The notes below the pieces were generated by a model. That model searched no databases, was not told the DNA's origin, and saw only the letters and a program-made list of their open reading frames with translations. The position numbers and the translations under genes are program-made. A stretch of DNA of 64,000 nt from NCBI RefSeq assembly GCF_020906275.1, contig NZ_CP086727.1, positions 1,116,001 to 1,180,000 on the forward strand. Direction: 5' to 3'. This stretch comes from Parasphingorhabdus litoris DSM 22379. GTDB taxonomy: Bacteria; Pseudomonadota; Alphaproteobacteria; Sphingomonadales; Sphingomonadaceae. Each line of letters begins with the position of its first letter. Position 1 is the stretch's first letter. Shown here in pieces: positions 7,268 to 16,507 of the stretch.

Positions 7268-9364
7268 ATGAAAAGATCATTTTTTGCGTTGCCATTGATA
7301 GCGCCCATTTGTCTTGCCAGCACCCCGGCTCTGGCAGACTCTGATGCAGAGTCGGCAGCTGTAGCTGCAGAAGGCATTACCGTTACTGGCCTACCACTGC
7401 CCGATGCGGATGATGCCTACAGCACCACTGTGATTGAGCTGGATACAGATGAGCGCATTGAGAACGCATTGCGCACGGTTCCCGGACTTCAGCAATTCCG
7501 TCGGTCCGATGCACGGTCGGCCAATCCTACCAGCCAGGGGATTACGATCCGTGGTCTGGGTGGCAATGCGTCTTCGCGTGCGGTGCTGCTACTCGACGGT
7601 GTTCCGCAAGCCGATCCGTTTGGCGGCTGGGTCGCTTGGCCAGGTTATGACGCTTTGGCACTGGATTCAGCGCGGATTACACGTGGCGGCGGCAGCGGCA
7701 CCGAGGGGTCAGGCGCCATCGCAGGCACCATCGAACTGTTCAGCCAGGATGTCGGCAATTTGATCGAACTGGGCGCAGCCTATGGCAGCCGCAACAGTGT
7801 CGACGCGGATTTGCTTTTCGGCCGTGAATTGGGGCAGGGGCAGCTGACGATCTCCGCCAATTATGCACGCGGCGACGGCTTTACACCGATTATCGAAAGC
7901 CAGCGCGGTGATGTCGATCGTCAGGCGGAATATGAGCAGGCCGGTATTGCGGTGCGCTATGTTGCGCCGCTGACCGATAGCACCGAATTGCAGGCCAATG
8001 TACGCGCGTTTACCGATGACCGGGAACGCGGTTTTGCGTTTAGCGAAAATCATAATGATGGTGCGGATGCCAGCATCCGACTGGTCAACCGGTCCGATAC
8101 TGGCTGGCAATGGTCGGCTTTGGGATATGTTCAGATCCGTAATTTTGATGTGAGTTTTGGCGGTGTCGCAGCGGATCGCAACAGCGTGCGCCGCGTGTTT
8201 GAACAGTTTAATGTGCCTTCAACCGGCCTTGGTGCGCGGTTTGAAGTGCGCCCTCCGGTTGGCGAGAATATTGAACTGCGCATCGGCGGCGACTGGCGGC
8301 GGACGGAAGGGGAAACGAACGAGAATTTCTTTTTCCTCGACGATGATACGCCGCGCCGCAGCCGTAATGCCGGCGGTTCAACCGCTACCTATGGCGCCTT
8401 TGTCGAAGCCAGTGTGCAGGCGACCGAAGCTCTTACATTGACGGGCGGCGGCCGTATTGATTTTTGGACCATTGATGACGGTTTCCGGAGAGAGATTGAA
8501 CTGATCAATCCATTTCCGGGATCGGTGCGCACAGATGCCCAGTTTGACAATCGCGATGGCACCGAATTTACCGCACGCGGCGGCTTTGCCTTTGATGCGA
8601 CGGAACAGCTGACATTACGGGGTGCGGCCTATCTCGGCTGGCGCCTGCCGACACTGAACGAACTGTTCCGTCCTTTCCGCGTTGGACCGGATGCGACAGC
8701 GGCGAATGAACTGCTGGAACCAGAACAGGTGAAGGGTGCTGAACTGGGACTGGATTGGAATAGTGAATTTGTCTCTATTGGTATCACCGCTTTCTATAAC
8801 GAACTGGATGATGCCGTCGCCAATGTCACGCTCGACAGCGGACCGGGACTATTCCCCGGTGTCGGCTTTGTCTCTGGGGCTGGGGTTTTCCGCCAGCGCC
8901 AAAATCTGGACTCCATTGAATCCAAAGGGATTGAAATCGACACCGAATTTGATCTGGGCAGTCTGGTGGAAAATTTGTCAGCCCGTGCAGCCTATTCCTA
9001 CGTCGATGCGGAAGTTAACGCATCCGGCGATGCCGCAGCGGTTGATGGCTTGCGACCGGCGCAGATCCCTGAGCATAATGCTTATGCCAGCCTGCTTTGG
9101 GAGCAAGACAATGGCACCGGTGCATCGGTTTCACTGCGTTATATCGGTAACCAGTTTGAGGATGACCAAAACACCCGTCGCCTTGATGATGCGTTTACCG
9201 TCGATGGCCGCCTTGCTTTTGCAGTGAATGATCGTTTGTTGGTCGAAGGACGGGTTGAAAATCTCTTTAACGCACGGGTAGAGACCGCAATTAGCAGCAG
9301 CAATATTATCGAGCGTGCCTTTCCGAGGACATTTTGGATTGGACTTCGCACTCAAATTGAATAA
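7268..9364 (+). CDS. TonB-dependent outer-membrane receptor
   Basis: The protein has 698 residues. It has a signal peptide ending near TPALA, a TonB-box-like GITVTGLPLP, and a plug domain with LRTVPGLQQF, GITIRGLGGNASSRAVLLLD and RGGGSGTEGSGAIAGTIELF. A 22-strand barrel follows, including AAYLGWRLPTLNELFRPFR and ending NIIERAFPRTFWIGLRTQIE. The arrangement is that of BtuB/FecA-like receptors. Only three bases separate it from the GFA gene, and a MarR regulator follows nine bases later, so regulation by that protein is plausible. There is no room for a cobalamin riboswitch. Substrate not determined. Confidence 0.9.
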   Translation: MKRSFFALPLIAPICLASTPALADSDAESAAVAAEGITVTGLPLPDADDAYSTTVIELDTDERIENALRTVPGLQQFRRSDARSANPTSQGITIRGLGGNASSRAVLLLDGVPQADPFGGWVAWPGYDALALDSARITRGGGSGTEGSGAIAGTIELFSQDVGNLIELGAAYGSRNSVDADLLFGRELGQGQLTISANYARGDGFTPIIESQRGDVDRQAEYEQAGIAVRYVAPLTDSTELQANVRAFTDDRERGFAFSENHNDGADASIRLVNRSDTGWQWSALGYVQIRNFDVSFGGVAADRNSVRRVFEQFNVPSTGLGARFEVRPPVGENIELRIGGDWRRTEGETNENFFFLDDDTPRRSRNAGGSTATYGAFVEASVQATEALTLTGGGRIDFWTIDDGFRREIELINPFPGSVRTDAQFDNRDGTEFTARGGFAFDATEQLTLRGAAYLGWRLPTLNELFRPFRVGPDATAANELLEPEQVKGAELGLDWNSEFVSIGITAFYNELDDAVANVTLDSGPGLFPGVGFVSGAGVFRQRQNLDSIESKGIEIDTEFDLGSLVENLSARAAYSYVDAEVNASGDAAAVDGLRPAQIPEHNAYASLLWEQDNGTGASVSLRYIGNQFEDDQNTRRLDDAFTVDGRLAFAVNDRLLVEGRVENLFNARVETAISSSNIIERAFPRTFWIGLRTQIE

Positions 9365-9373
9365 ATATTATTT

Positions 9374-9817
9374 ATGACCACTAATCTCGACGATTTCATT
9401 CCCTATCAACTGTCCACCGCTTCCAATGCGGTGAGCGACCTGATTTCCAATGAATATAAAAGCCGTTTCGGGCTGAAAATACCGGAATGGCGCGTCATGG
9501 CAGTCTTGGGAAGTCGCGGGGCTTCTACACAGCGGCAGCTCGTTGAGGCGACGCTAATGGACAAGGTGACCGTCAACCGCGCGGTGAAGACATTGGTTGA
9601 CCGGCATTTGCTGGATCGTAGCCCCAATAGCGCTGATGGCCGTTCTCATCATCTGATGTTGAGCAACACCGGCCGGGACCTTTATGATCAGATCATGCCC
9701 GCAGCGGAAGTGATGGAAAAGAAAATCATGACAGTTTTGAGCGCCGATGATCGCCAGCAGTTGTCAGTAATGCTGGCAAAGATTAAACAATCTGCGGATG
9801 ATATTGCTGCGGGCTAG
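9374..9817 (+). CDS. MarR-family transcriptional regulator
   Basis: The protein has 147 residues, a normal MarR length. The winged helix lies at about residues 35-105, with recognition helix DKVTVNRAVKTLVDRHLL and wing RSPNSADGRSHHLMLSNTGR. Helices at both ends would form the dimer interface. It is placed nine bases after a TonB receptor gene and is followed by a strong hairpin. Such regulators usually repress neighbouring genes until a small aromatic or metal-linked ligand binds; here the ligand is unknown. Confidence 0.9.
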   Translation: MTTNLDDFIPYQLSTASNAVSDLISNEYKSRFGLKIPEWRVMAVLGSRGASTQRQLVEATLMDKVTVNRAVKTLVDRHLLDRSPNSADGRSHHLMLSNTGRDLYDQIMPAAEVMEKKIMTVLSADDRQQLSVMLAKIKQSADDIAAG

Positions 9818-9847
9818 GTGGCGTCGTTTATGAGCCAGACAAATAAA

Positions 9848-9873
9848 AAGAGCGGCTGTTGAAGGCCGCTCTT
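9848..9873. terminator. Bidirectional intrinsic terminator
   Basis: A perfect 9-base-pair stem (AAGAGCGGC at 9848-9856 with GCCGCTCTT at 9865-9873) encloses an 8-base loop, preceded by A-rich and followed by T-rich bases. It separates the MarR gene (plus strand) from the end of tadC (minus strand) and could stop transcription from both sides. Confidence 0.85.
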
Positions 9874-9898
9874 CTTGGTTTTGAGATTGTGATCTTCG

Positions 9899-10888
9899 CT
9901 ATAACATAGTGTCCGAGATCGAACAGGCTGCTGGGCCAAGGATCACGATAAACAATGTTGGTAGAATGAAGAGGATCAACGGGATCGTCATAATTGCTGG
10001 CAAACGTGCTGCCTTTTCTTCTGCGCGCATCATCCGGTCGTTACGGAATTCAGCCGACAATACCCGCAAGGCTGATGCCAAGGGCGTACCATATTTTTCA
10101 GTCTGGATCATTGTCGTGACCACACCTTTGACATGTTCCAATGCCACACGATAGGCGAGGTTCTCAAAGGCTTGACGACGTTCGGTCAGAAAACCCAGCT
10201 CGATCGATGTCAATGAAAATTCATCTGCCAGTTCAGGATAGGCATCACCCAATTCCTTAGCTACGCGGGCAAAGGCGGCATCGACGGTGAGGCCAGCTTC
10301 GGCGCAAATCACCAGCAAATCGATCGCATCTGGCAAGCCCTTGCGGATCAAGTCGGTCCGCTTGGCGATCAGGTTGTTAAGATAGACATCAGCACCTTTG
10401 TAACCCGCGATACAAGCACCGGCAAAAGCGCCAAACCTCTTGATTGGGGTCCAGTCGGGCAGATAGTCAAACCCATAGAGAGCGACGGCTGCACCGCCGC
10501 CCAAGACGATGGGAAGTACCAGACGGCTGAAGATGACCGCATAGGCCAAGTCTTTTGAACGGATACCGGCTTGGGCTAGCTTCTGCTGCGATTCTTTTAA
10601 CTGATCGTCCTGCAAGACCTTGAGGCCCGCCAAAAAGCCGCGCATGCGGTCGGTGGTATCATTTTGCTGAATCAGCTTGGCGCGTTTTTTCGTGGTCGAA
10701 GCGGTAATACCAGCTTTGAGTTGCTCACGCCGCTCATTGAGCGATTTGACGCGCTTTGCCATCGGGTCACGGACCGTGACTGCCGTATAAATCGCGAAGA
10801 TCACCGCGATGGTCGCGACAGCAGCCAAAATGGTTGCCACCCAGAGGACATCTATTCCCAGTAATGTTGGACCGTCAACTTGGGTCAT
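9899..10888 (-). CDS. tadC: Tad pilus inner-membrane platform protein TadC
   Basis: The protein has 329 residues and a type II secretion F domain. There is an N-terminal membrane helix (about 15-35), two helices near 115-165, the conserved cytoplasmic four-helix core with LPDAIDLLVICAEAGLTVDA, and a C-terminal helix pair IPLILFILPTLFIVILG. TadB and TadC form the platform that couples the motor ATPase to Flp pilin insertion. It is the last gene of the minus-strand operon, 17 bases after tadB. Confidence 0.93.
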   Translation of the reverse strand: MTQVDGPTLLGIDVLWVATILAAVATIAVIFAIYTAVTVRDPMAKRVKSLNERREQLKAGITASTTKKRAKLIQQNDTTDRMRGFLAGLKVLQDDQLKESQQKLAQAGIRSKDLAYAVIFSRLVLPIVLGGGAAVALYGFDYLPDWTPIKRFGAFAGACIAGYKGADVYLNNLIAKRTDLIRKGLPDAIDLLVICAEAGLTVDAAFARVAKELGDAYPELADEFSLTSIELGFLTERRQAFENLAYRVALEHVKGVVTTMIQTEKYGTPLASALRVLSAEFRNDRMMRAEEKAARLPAIMTIPLILFILPTLFIVILGPAACSISDTML

Positions 10889-10905
10889 TGCATCACACCT
10901 TCAGC

Positions 10906-11877
10906 TTAGATTTCAAAGTTGACCATTTTGGCCATGATGAACACACCAATGCTCATCCAGGTAAGTCCGCCAAGGCCTGCAATAATCAGGCGTTCTTCAT
11001 GGAAGAATCCCGCCAGATAAGAGGGGTTAACCGACCATACCAAAGCGAAAACGATGAAGGGTAGCGAACCAACGATATAGGCAGACGCTTTCGATTCCGA
11101 CGACATCGCCTTGATCTTCAACTTCATCTGCCCGCGTTTGCGCAGCACGTCCGCCAGGTTGGCAAGCGTTTCTGCGAGGTTACCACCAGTTTCACGCTGG
11201 ATCGCCAGTGTGATGCAGAAAAACTTGAATTCCGGCGTGTCGAGCCGCTTGGCGCTTTCCTGCAACGCGTCTTCCATCGTCCGGCCAATTTTGATCCGGT
11301 CAACAACCTTACCAAATTCCTCGCCAACGGGGCCATCAATCTCTTTCGAAACAACACCAATGGTCTCGGTAACAGGCAGACCAGAGCGCAGGCCGCGCAC
11401 CAAAAGCTCAATTGCGTCGGGAAAGGATGCGGTAAATTTGGTTACCCGCATGCTGATCAAGACACTGACAATCATATGGGGAAGGCCAAAGCCGATTGCC
11501 AAACCGCCAAACAGACATAAAAATGCAGGTGCACCCTGGAAAAATAAGCCAGCCGCTACGATGACAGCGACGCCGCCACAGACGCTGAAAAACTGTTTGA
11601 TGGTCCATTCCCGACCGGTCCGATCGAGCCGGATTGCGAGCATGTCCATCTTCGACAGCGTTTCGCCTATAGGACGATGATTTTTACGACGGGCAGAGAC
11701 CGCCTTTTTCATCTGCTCTTCCATTTTGGCGTTGGTGCTCTCCGAATGACGGAAGCGCACCTTGTCCAATCGCTTCGCCTTTGCCGCTGACTCCGAAGGG
11801 CCGGCAAATGCAAAGACGACGAGCATGAGGAATATCAATACCCCTCCGGCAATCATGGCTGTCTGCATCATATCCAT
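10906..11877 (-). CDS. tadB: Tad pilus inner-membrane platform protein TadB
   Basis: The protein has 323 residues and a type II secretion F domain. The first helix (MIAGGVLIFLMLVVFAFAG), paired helices near 95-140, the core FPDAIELLVRGLRSGLPVTE and C-terminal helices are all in the expected order. The motif RETGGNLAETLANLADVLRK is typical. It would normally sit next to the ATPase gene cpaF/tadA, but the gene directly upstream is cpaE, only 40 bases away. Confidence 0.93.
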   Translation of the reverse strand: MDMMQTAMIAGGVLIFLMLVVFAFAGPSESAAKAKRLDKVRFRHSESTNAKMEEQMKKAVSARRKNHRPIGETLSKMDMLAIRLDRTGREWTIKQFFSVCGGVAVIVAAGLFFQGAPAFLCLFGGLAIGFGLPHMIVSVLISMRVTKFTASFPDAIELLVRGLRSGLPVTETIGVVSKEIDGPVGEEFGKVVDRIKIGRTMEDALQESAKRLDTPEFKFFCITLAIQRETGGNLAETLANLADVLRKRGQMKLKIKAMSSESKASAYIVGSLPFIVFALVWSVNPSYLAGFFHEERLIIAGLGGLTWMSIGVFIMAKMVNFEI

Positions 11878-11917
11878 TACGTGCGTCCTCGCATCTCAGA
11901 AAAAAGCCTTGGTTGCA

Positions 11918-13207
11918 TCACGATTTGGATGCTTCAGCTTCCTTCTTTTTCTTTGAAGGCAGGAGTGATTTCATGCCGCCAAATTTGTCCATCAATGAAC
12001 CTTTTGGTTTGCCTTCACCGTCTTCACTCTCGTCTTCGACGGTGCCCAGAACATGTTCAGACAAGGCAACGATTTTTGCTGTTGCTTTGCTGGACTTGCC
12101 TGCCTCGACAAAGGCCTGACCCAGTTTGGCTGCATGTGCGGCCGCTTTTGGATCGGCGGGGATCACGATATCGATCTTGCGTTCGATCGAATTTTCAAAA
12201 TCCTGCCGGGAAATTTCCTGATTTCCGCTTTGGACCTTGTTGGCAACCACGATCACCTTGCTTTGCGCAGCATGCGATTTCAGCCATGACAACAGCCGGA
12301 TAGCATCGCGTGCGGATGCCAGTGTCAGCTCTGTCACCACAACCGTGGCATTCACATCACCCAACAAGTGCGGATAGCTGATCAGCATTTCGCGAGGCAG
12401 ATCAATGACCGTGCATTCAAAGGCCGCACGAAATTCTTCCTGAAGCTGGAAGAAGGCTGTGCCGTCCGTCATCATCGGTGAGTTGATCGGTGCTTCTGCG
12501 GAAAGCAGAGACAGTTTTTCATTTGCCTTGATCATCGCGCGCTCGATGAACAAGCCATCAATACGGCTTGGATTGTCGATCGCATCTGTCAGACCACGAC
12601 CTGGCTCCAGATCAAGCGCCAGCGCGCCTGTTCCAAAATGAACATCCAGATCCAGCAGAGCCGTCAGGCGTTCCTTTTCCTGGCTCAGAAGCCAGGCCAA
12701 AGACGTCGCAATGGTGGATGCACCAACACCGCCACGGGTTCCGATGACAGCAGTAGAAACATGCGGTTTCTCGCTACCGGATTCCTCTGCCTTTGGTGCG
12801 TTCAAGACAGCTTGAGCTTGGCTCAGCACATCCCGCAATTGTTCAGGGCTGAATGGTTTCAGCAGATAATCCTGAAGGCCGCTGACGATCAAATCGCGAT
12901 ATAGACGGACATCATTGACTTGACCCATTGCGATAACAACGGTGCCGGGTTCGCAAACTTCTGCGAGCGAATTAATATCCGCCAATGGATCACCAGATTC
13001 TGACAGGTCAACCAACAGGATATTCGGGCTAGCGGCAACCGAAAGTGATTGCACGGCATTGCGCAGTCCGCCTTTGTGACATTTGTCAACGGGCCACCCC
13101 ATCTCTTCAACGACAGGGCGCAATACATCTAGCGTATCATCGTCACATACGAAGGCTGAAAATGGATCACGTCCGTTCACAGCGCCGGGTTTCCAAGGAG
13201 CGTTCAT
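11918..13207 (-). CDS. cpaE: Pilus assembly ATPase-like localisation protein CpaE/TadZ
   Basis: The protein has 429 residues. The N-terminal half (about 1-135) looks like an atypical receiver domain (FVCDDDTLDVLRPVVEEMGW, NILLVDLSESGDPL, GLQDYLLKPFSPEQL). A MinD/ParA-type domain follows, with a deviant Walker A, GTRGGVGAST (about 150-160), where Arg replaces the signature Lys, as is usual in CpaE/TadZ. A lysine-rich tail ends the protein. CpaE places the Tad machine at the cell pole in Caulobacter. It starts one base from the cpaD stop. Confidence 0.93.
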   Translation of the reverse strand: MNAPWKPGAVNGRDPFSAFVCDDDTLDVLRPVVEEMGWPVDKCHKGGLRNAVQSLSVAASPNILLVDLSESGDPLADINSLAEVCEPGTVVIAMGQVNDVRLYRDLIVSGLQDYLLKPFSPEQLRDVLSQAQAVLNAPKAEESGSEKPHVSTAVIGTRGGVGASTIATSLAWLLSQEKERLTALLDLDVHFGTGALALDLEPGRGLTDAIDNPSRIDGLFIERAMIKANEKLSLLSAEAPINSPMMTDGTAFFQLQEEFRAAFECTVIDLPREMLISYPHLLGDVNATVVVTELTLASARDAIRLLSWLKSHAAQSKVIVVANKVQSGNQEISRQDFENSIERKIDIVIPADPKAAAHAAKLGQAFVEAGKSSKATAKIVALSEHVLGTVEDESEDGEGKPKGSLMDKFGGMKSLLPSKKKKEAEASKS

Positions 13208-13815
13208 TATAGGCCTCCTGCTTGTTTAGGTTTATCACGATAGGCGCGGATGGCTTTTGATGCTTCCGTCTGGTCTTCGCCGTCTCTGCTCTGGCCGCGG
13301 ACCAAATCCTCTGGATTGGCAATCATTGCAGCCAGTGTGCTGTTGGTGCCGCAGCCGTAATTCTCACTCGTGCGCGCCTGAAAATCGGTGTGGCTACGAT
13401 GGCTCCAGTCCGGGCACCCTGGGACAGATGCGGTTGAGCGAGAAACGACAACCCGCATGGAACCGCTAGGAACATTTCCCTCGGTTACAGGGGCAATATC
13501 GCTTACCAACAATCCTTTTTGCGCGGCCAGTGCTTCTACGGCACCACGTGCCGATGCGCTGGCATTATAGCCGGGATCATCGATTGAAATACGATCTCCA
13601 TAGCCCAGGTTCAACGCGTCAAGCCATCCGCCCAGGCGCTCAAGCTCACCAGAGGACAAAGACCCTGATCCAGCCGTATTAACGTCCAAGACAAAATTGG
13701 TGCGCGTAACAACGGGCTGCCGTTCGCTATAAACGGACCGGTTGGCGGTATTGGCACCGCAGGCAGCAACGGAAAGTCCGAGAGCGGTTACAAGTGCTGT
13801 AGAAACTAAACGCAT
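13207..13815 (-). CDS. cpaD: CpaD-family pilus assembly lipoprotein
   Basis: The protein has 202 residues. A lipoprotein signal peptide (MRLVSTALVTALGLSVAAC, lipobox Cys19) is followed by a periplasmic domain with DALNLGYGDRISID and VVVSRSTASVPGCPDWS, the typical CpaD pattern ending in NYGCGTNSTLAAMIANPEDL. CpaD is thought to assist secretin assembly. It overlaps cpaE by one base and follows cpaC after 21 bases. Confidence 0.92.
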   Translation of the reverse strand: MRLVSTALVTALGLSVAACGANTANRSVYSERQPVVTRTNFVLDVNTAGSGSLSSGELERLGGWLDALNLGYGDRISIDDPGYNASASARGAVEALAAQKGLLVSDIAPVTEGNVPSGSMRVVVSRSTASVPGCPDWSHRSHTDFQARTSENYGCGTNSTLAAMIANPEDLVRGQSRDGEDQTEASKAIRAYRDKPKQAGGL

Positions 13816-13836
13816 GATGTGTTCTCCTGAAACGGA

Positions 13837-15492
13837 CTATTTATCGAAGCTGAAGCCGGGGGCCGCGCCGCCGGATTTCTTGGATTTTTTGGCGGTTTTG
13901 CCCTTGGTTGGCGCTGAGAGGCTGCCAAGAGCGGGACCGGAAGCGACAGGGGGTGCAACTGATGGCTTTGGACGATCGTCCGTACCGGTTGAACTCTGCC
14001 GGTTCATGATCAACCGCTCAAAATCATTGGCTTGCTTGAACCCGTCGGTCGGCAAAACAATCTCGCTGTCGCTAACCGGTTTGACCAAATAAGGGGTCAC
14101 AACGATCATCAACTCTGTCTCGTTTTTCCGATAACCGTCAGACTTGAAAAGATTGCCGAGGATCGGCACATCAGCCAGCCCCGGGGTCTTGTCGAGGGTT
14201 GAGCTATAATTATTCTGCATCAAGCCAGCGATCATGAAGCTCTCACCAGAACCCAGCTCCACGGTGGTTTCCGCTTCACGGGTTGAGATGGCTGGAATTT
14301 CAAAACCGTTCAAACGGACGGCGCCATTTGCCGAGATGTCGGAAACACTTGGCCGAACGCGCAGCGAAATCCGTCCATTGGACAATACCGTTGGCGTATA
14401 TGTGAGTTCAACGCCAAAGCTTTGATACGTAACGGAAACCTCACCAAAACCGGAAGATTGTGGTATTGGAAAACGCCCGCCTGCAAGGAAGCTGGCGGTT
14501 TCACCGGATATCGTGGTCAAGTTTGGTGAAGCCAATGTCGTGACCAATCCGATGCGCTCGGACACGTCCAGTGCCGTTGAAATATCAAGACCGAAAAGAC
14601 GACCTGCGGCTTGGATAGAATCCAGACCAGTTGCCTGGTTGAAGTTAAAAGCCGTGCCGCCTTGGGTCACAAATTGGCCCGTCGCCGTATTAAACGGCAA
14701 GGAAATCGAACCGGCTGGCAGACCGAAGAGGCTGGACGCATCTAAGGTCGGAAAACCGCTAACATCGAAATCAGTGATAGAACCGAAGTTGCGGCCACGG
14801 GATATACCAAACAGGAAACCGCCAGTTGTATCACGGGTCAACAAGTTACCATTGATATTCTTCGCTAGCGAACGGCTGACTTCAGCAAAACGCACCCGCA
14901 GATTGACCTGCATGGGGGTTGCTGTTTTAAGGCGACTGATAACAGTTGTACCTGCACCACCGGCGCCATCGCCGACATAAGCCTTCACCAGATTTTCTGC
15001 TTCTTCTGCATCATCCGGATCAGCAATAGTCCCGGTCAGCAGCACGAAATTGTTTTTCGAACTTACCGTGATTTTGGCGTCCGGCATAGCCAGAGCCAAC
15101 ATCTGGTCGATAGAGGAAATTTCAGCACCGACTGATACTTCGGCCGAATATACAACCTTACCGGAACGGCTGGTTGCATAGAAACTCGTCTGACCACCAT
15201 CCTTACCAAAGATATAGACTTGGCGAGGGGAACGAACCTGTACGTCAGCTATTTGATCGTCGGCAATGAAGATATCTTCGATAGGTGCCGGCAGTGTGAT
15301 CAGCTTTCCGCGACCGACAGCCACCGAGACACGGGATTGTGGTGCAGAAACTTTAACAGACTGAGCATTTAGCGGCGTCGTGCTGTTTGCGGTGACGGCC
15401 AAAGCCAGAATAGCTGCAATTGCCGAACCGATTTTCTTTTTGCCCGAAATATTCTTTTTCAGACGGCTATGCTTTGCATATTGGATGGTCAT
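13837..15492 (-). CDS. cpaC: Tad pilus secretin CpaC/RcpA
   Basis: The protein has 551 residues. After a rather long signal sequence, the N-terminal pilus/BON-like region (QSRVSVAVGRGKLITLPAP, VQVRSPRQVYIFGKDGGQTS) precedes the secretin core. The core contains LVTTLASPNLTTISGETASF, GGRFPIPQSSG and the C-terminal signature VPILGNLFKSDGYRKNETEL. It forms the outer-membrane ring through which the pilus exits. Its start overlaps the cpaB stop by four bases. The C-terminus is a Lys/Gly-rich tail. Confidence 0.95.
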   Translation of the reverse strand: MTIQYAKHSRLKKNISGKKKIGSAIAAILALAVTANSTTPLNAQSVKVSAPQSRVSVAVGRGKLITLPAPIEDIFIADDQIADVQVRSPRQVYIFGKDGGQTSFYATSRSGKVVYSAEVSVGAEISSIDQMLALAMPDAKITVSSKNNFVLLTGTIADPDDAEEAENLVKAYVGDGAGGAGTTVISRLKTATPMQVNLRVRFAEVSRSLAKNINGNLLTRDTTGGFLFGISRGRNFGSITDFDVSGFPTLDASSLFGLPAGSISLPFNTATGQFVTQGGTAFNFNQATGLDSIQAAGRLFGLDISTALDVSERIGLVTTLASPNLTTISGETASFLAGGRFPIPQSSGFGEVSVTYQSFGVELTYTPTVLSNGRISLRVRPSVSDISANGAVRLNGFEIPAISTREAETTVELGSGESFMIAGLMQNNYSSTLDKTPGLADVPILGNLFKSDGYRKNETELMIVVTPYLVKPVSDSEIVLPTDGFKQANDFERLIMNRQSSTGTDDRPKPSVAPPVASGPALGSLSAPTKGKTAKKSKKSGGAAPGFSFDK

Positions 15493-16433
15493 TTATTGTC
15501 TCCGAACTTGACTTCCTCGAGCGCCTTACCGCGCGATACCCGAACTGATGGTACGTCTCTTAGCGGTGGTCGACGTGGCTCGAAACGTGACACTTCGCCG
15601 CCCGTTGAAAAGGTTGACTTCTTGGTGTCTGGACGTGCCGCCAGAGACCGGATAATTGCTGCTTCTTCAGCCGGATCATCGGTTTTCGGCAAAGTGACCT
15701 CGCCAGAAGCAATAGCTTGTTCCAGTTCGGCTGTATTGTCAGCAAGTGAGCGCAGGGCGAGACTCAACGTGCCCAGGGTCTGCGCAACAGCTACTTTTTC
15801 AGCAATTTTCGGACTTGCCTCAAGCGTAACCAATTTGGTTTTGGTCGCGACCGCTTGACCGGCTTCGTTGACAGTCTGAGTGACGCGATTGTCAGTAGCC
15901 AAAACGCGGACGTTACGAATAACCGTTTCAGAAACTTGCATCTCTGGACCTTCGCCCACAACTTTTTGCGTGAGCATCAGGTCAACACGGTCGCCTGGGA
16001 ATACAAAGCCTGCAACACCAGTCAAACCGGATACCGGTATGGTGACGGCGCGCATGCCAGGGCCCAATGCCGCAGCAAGAAACCCGCGATCGCCTGGGCT
16101 TACAATAGCGCCTTTGGTGAGCGGTTGGCCTGCGGTGATCGCATTGCGAACCACTGTTCCGTTCAGGGACTCGATATCGGTGCCTTCTTTTTTATAATAG
16201 GCTTCCTCAACCAGTTCTTCTGGCCAAGGCTGAAAGCTGAACGCGTCCGGCGTAATGATTGTACCGACTGGTAAAGCGCGTGAAGCCACCAGGACTTCTT
16301 CGCCGAGCACTTCGACTTTTTTCGCTTCTACCTGTGGTGCAGATGCACCGGCGAACATATTTCTCGCGAGCAAGGCTGTGACGGCAGCCACTACCAATGC
16401 ACCGATGAGTAAAATTAGTTTCTTCTTGTCCAT
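15489..16433 (-). CDS. cpaB: Flp pilus assembly protein CpaB/RcpC
   Basis: The protein has 314 residues. One membrane anchor (MDKKKLILLIGALVVAAVTA) is followed by a SAF domain (VLVASRALPVGTIITPDAFS, AGQPLTKGAIVSPGDRGFLA) and the RcpC/CpaB domain with MRAVTIPVSGLTGVAGFVFP and GDRVDLMLT. The C-terminus is Arg/Pro-rich. CpaB lies in the periplasm and contacts the secretin. It shares an ATGA overlap with cpaC, and 74 bases separate it from cpaA. Confidence 0.95.
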   Translation of the reverse strand: MDKKKLILLIGALVVAAVTALLARNMFAGASAPQVEAKKVEVLGEEVLVASRALPVGTIITPDAFSFQPWPEELVEEAYYKKEGTDIESLNGTVVRNAITAGQPLTKGAIVSPGDRGFLAAALGPGMRAVTIPVSGLTGVAGFVFPGDRVDLMLTQKVVGEGPEMQVSETVIRNVRVLATDNRVTQTVNEAGQAVATKTKLVTLEASPKIAEKVAVAQTLGTLSLALRSLADNTAELEQAIASGEVTLPKTDDPAEEAAIIRSLAARPDTKKSTFSTGGEVSRFEPRRPPLRDVPSVRVSRGKALEEVKFGDNK

Positions 16434-16507
16434 GACGTCTTACGCCTCCTGAATGCCCCACCCAAATCGATCACCCTGAAACGATCCGTTGGCGGTAAAT
16501 TTCTCTT

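Noticed and set aside
7200..7268. Possible cobalamin riboswitch for the BtuB-like receptor
   Set aside because: Only three bases separate the receptor from the preceding gene, and no conserved cobalamin-box sequence is visible.
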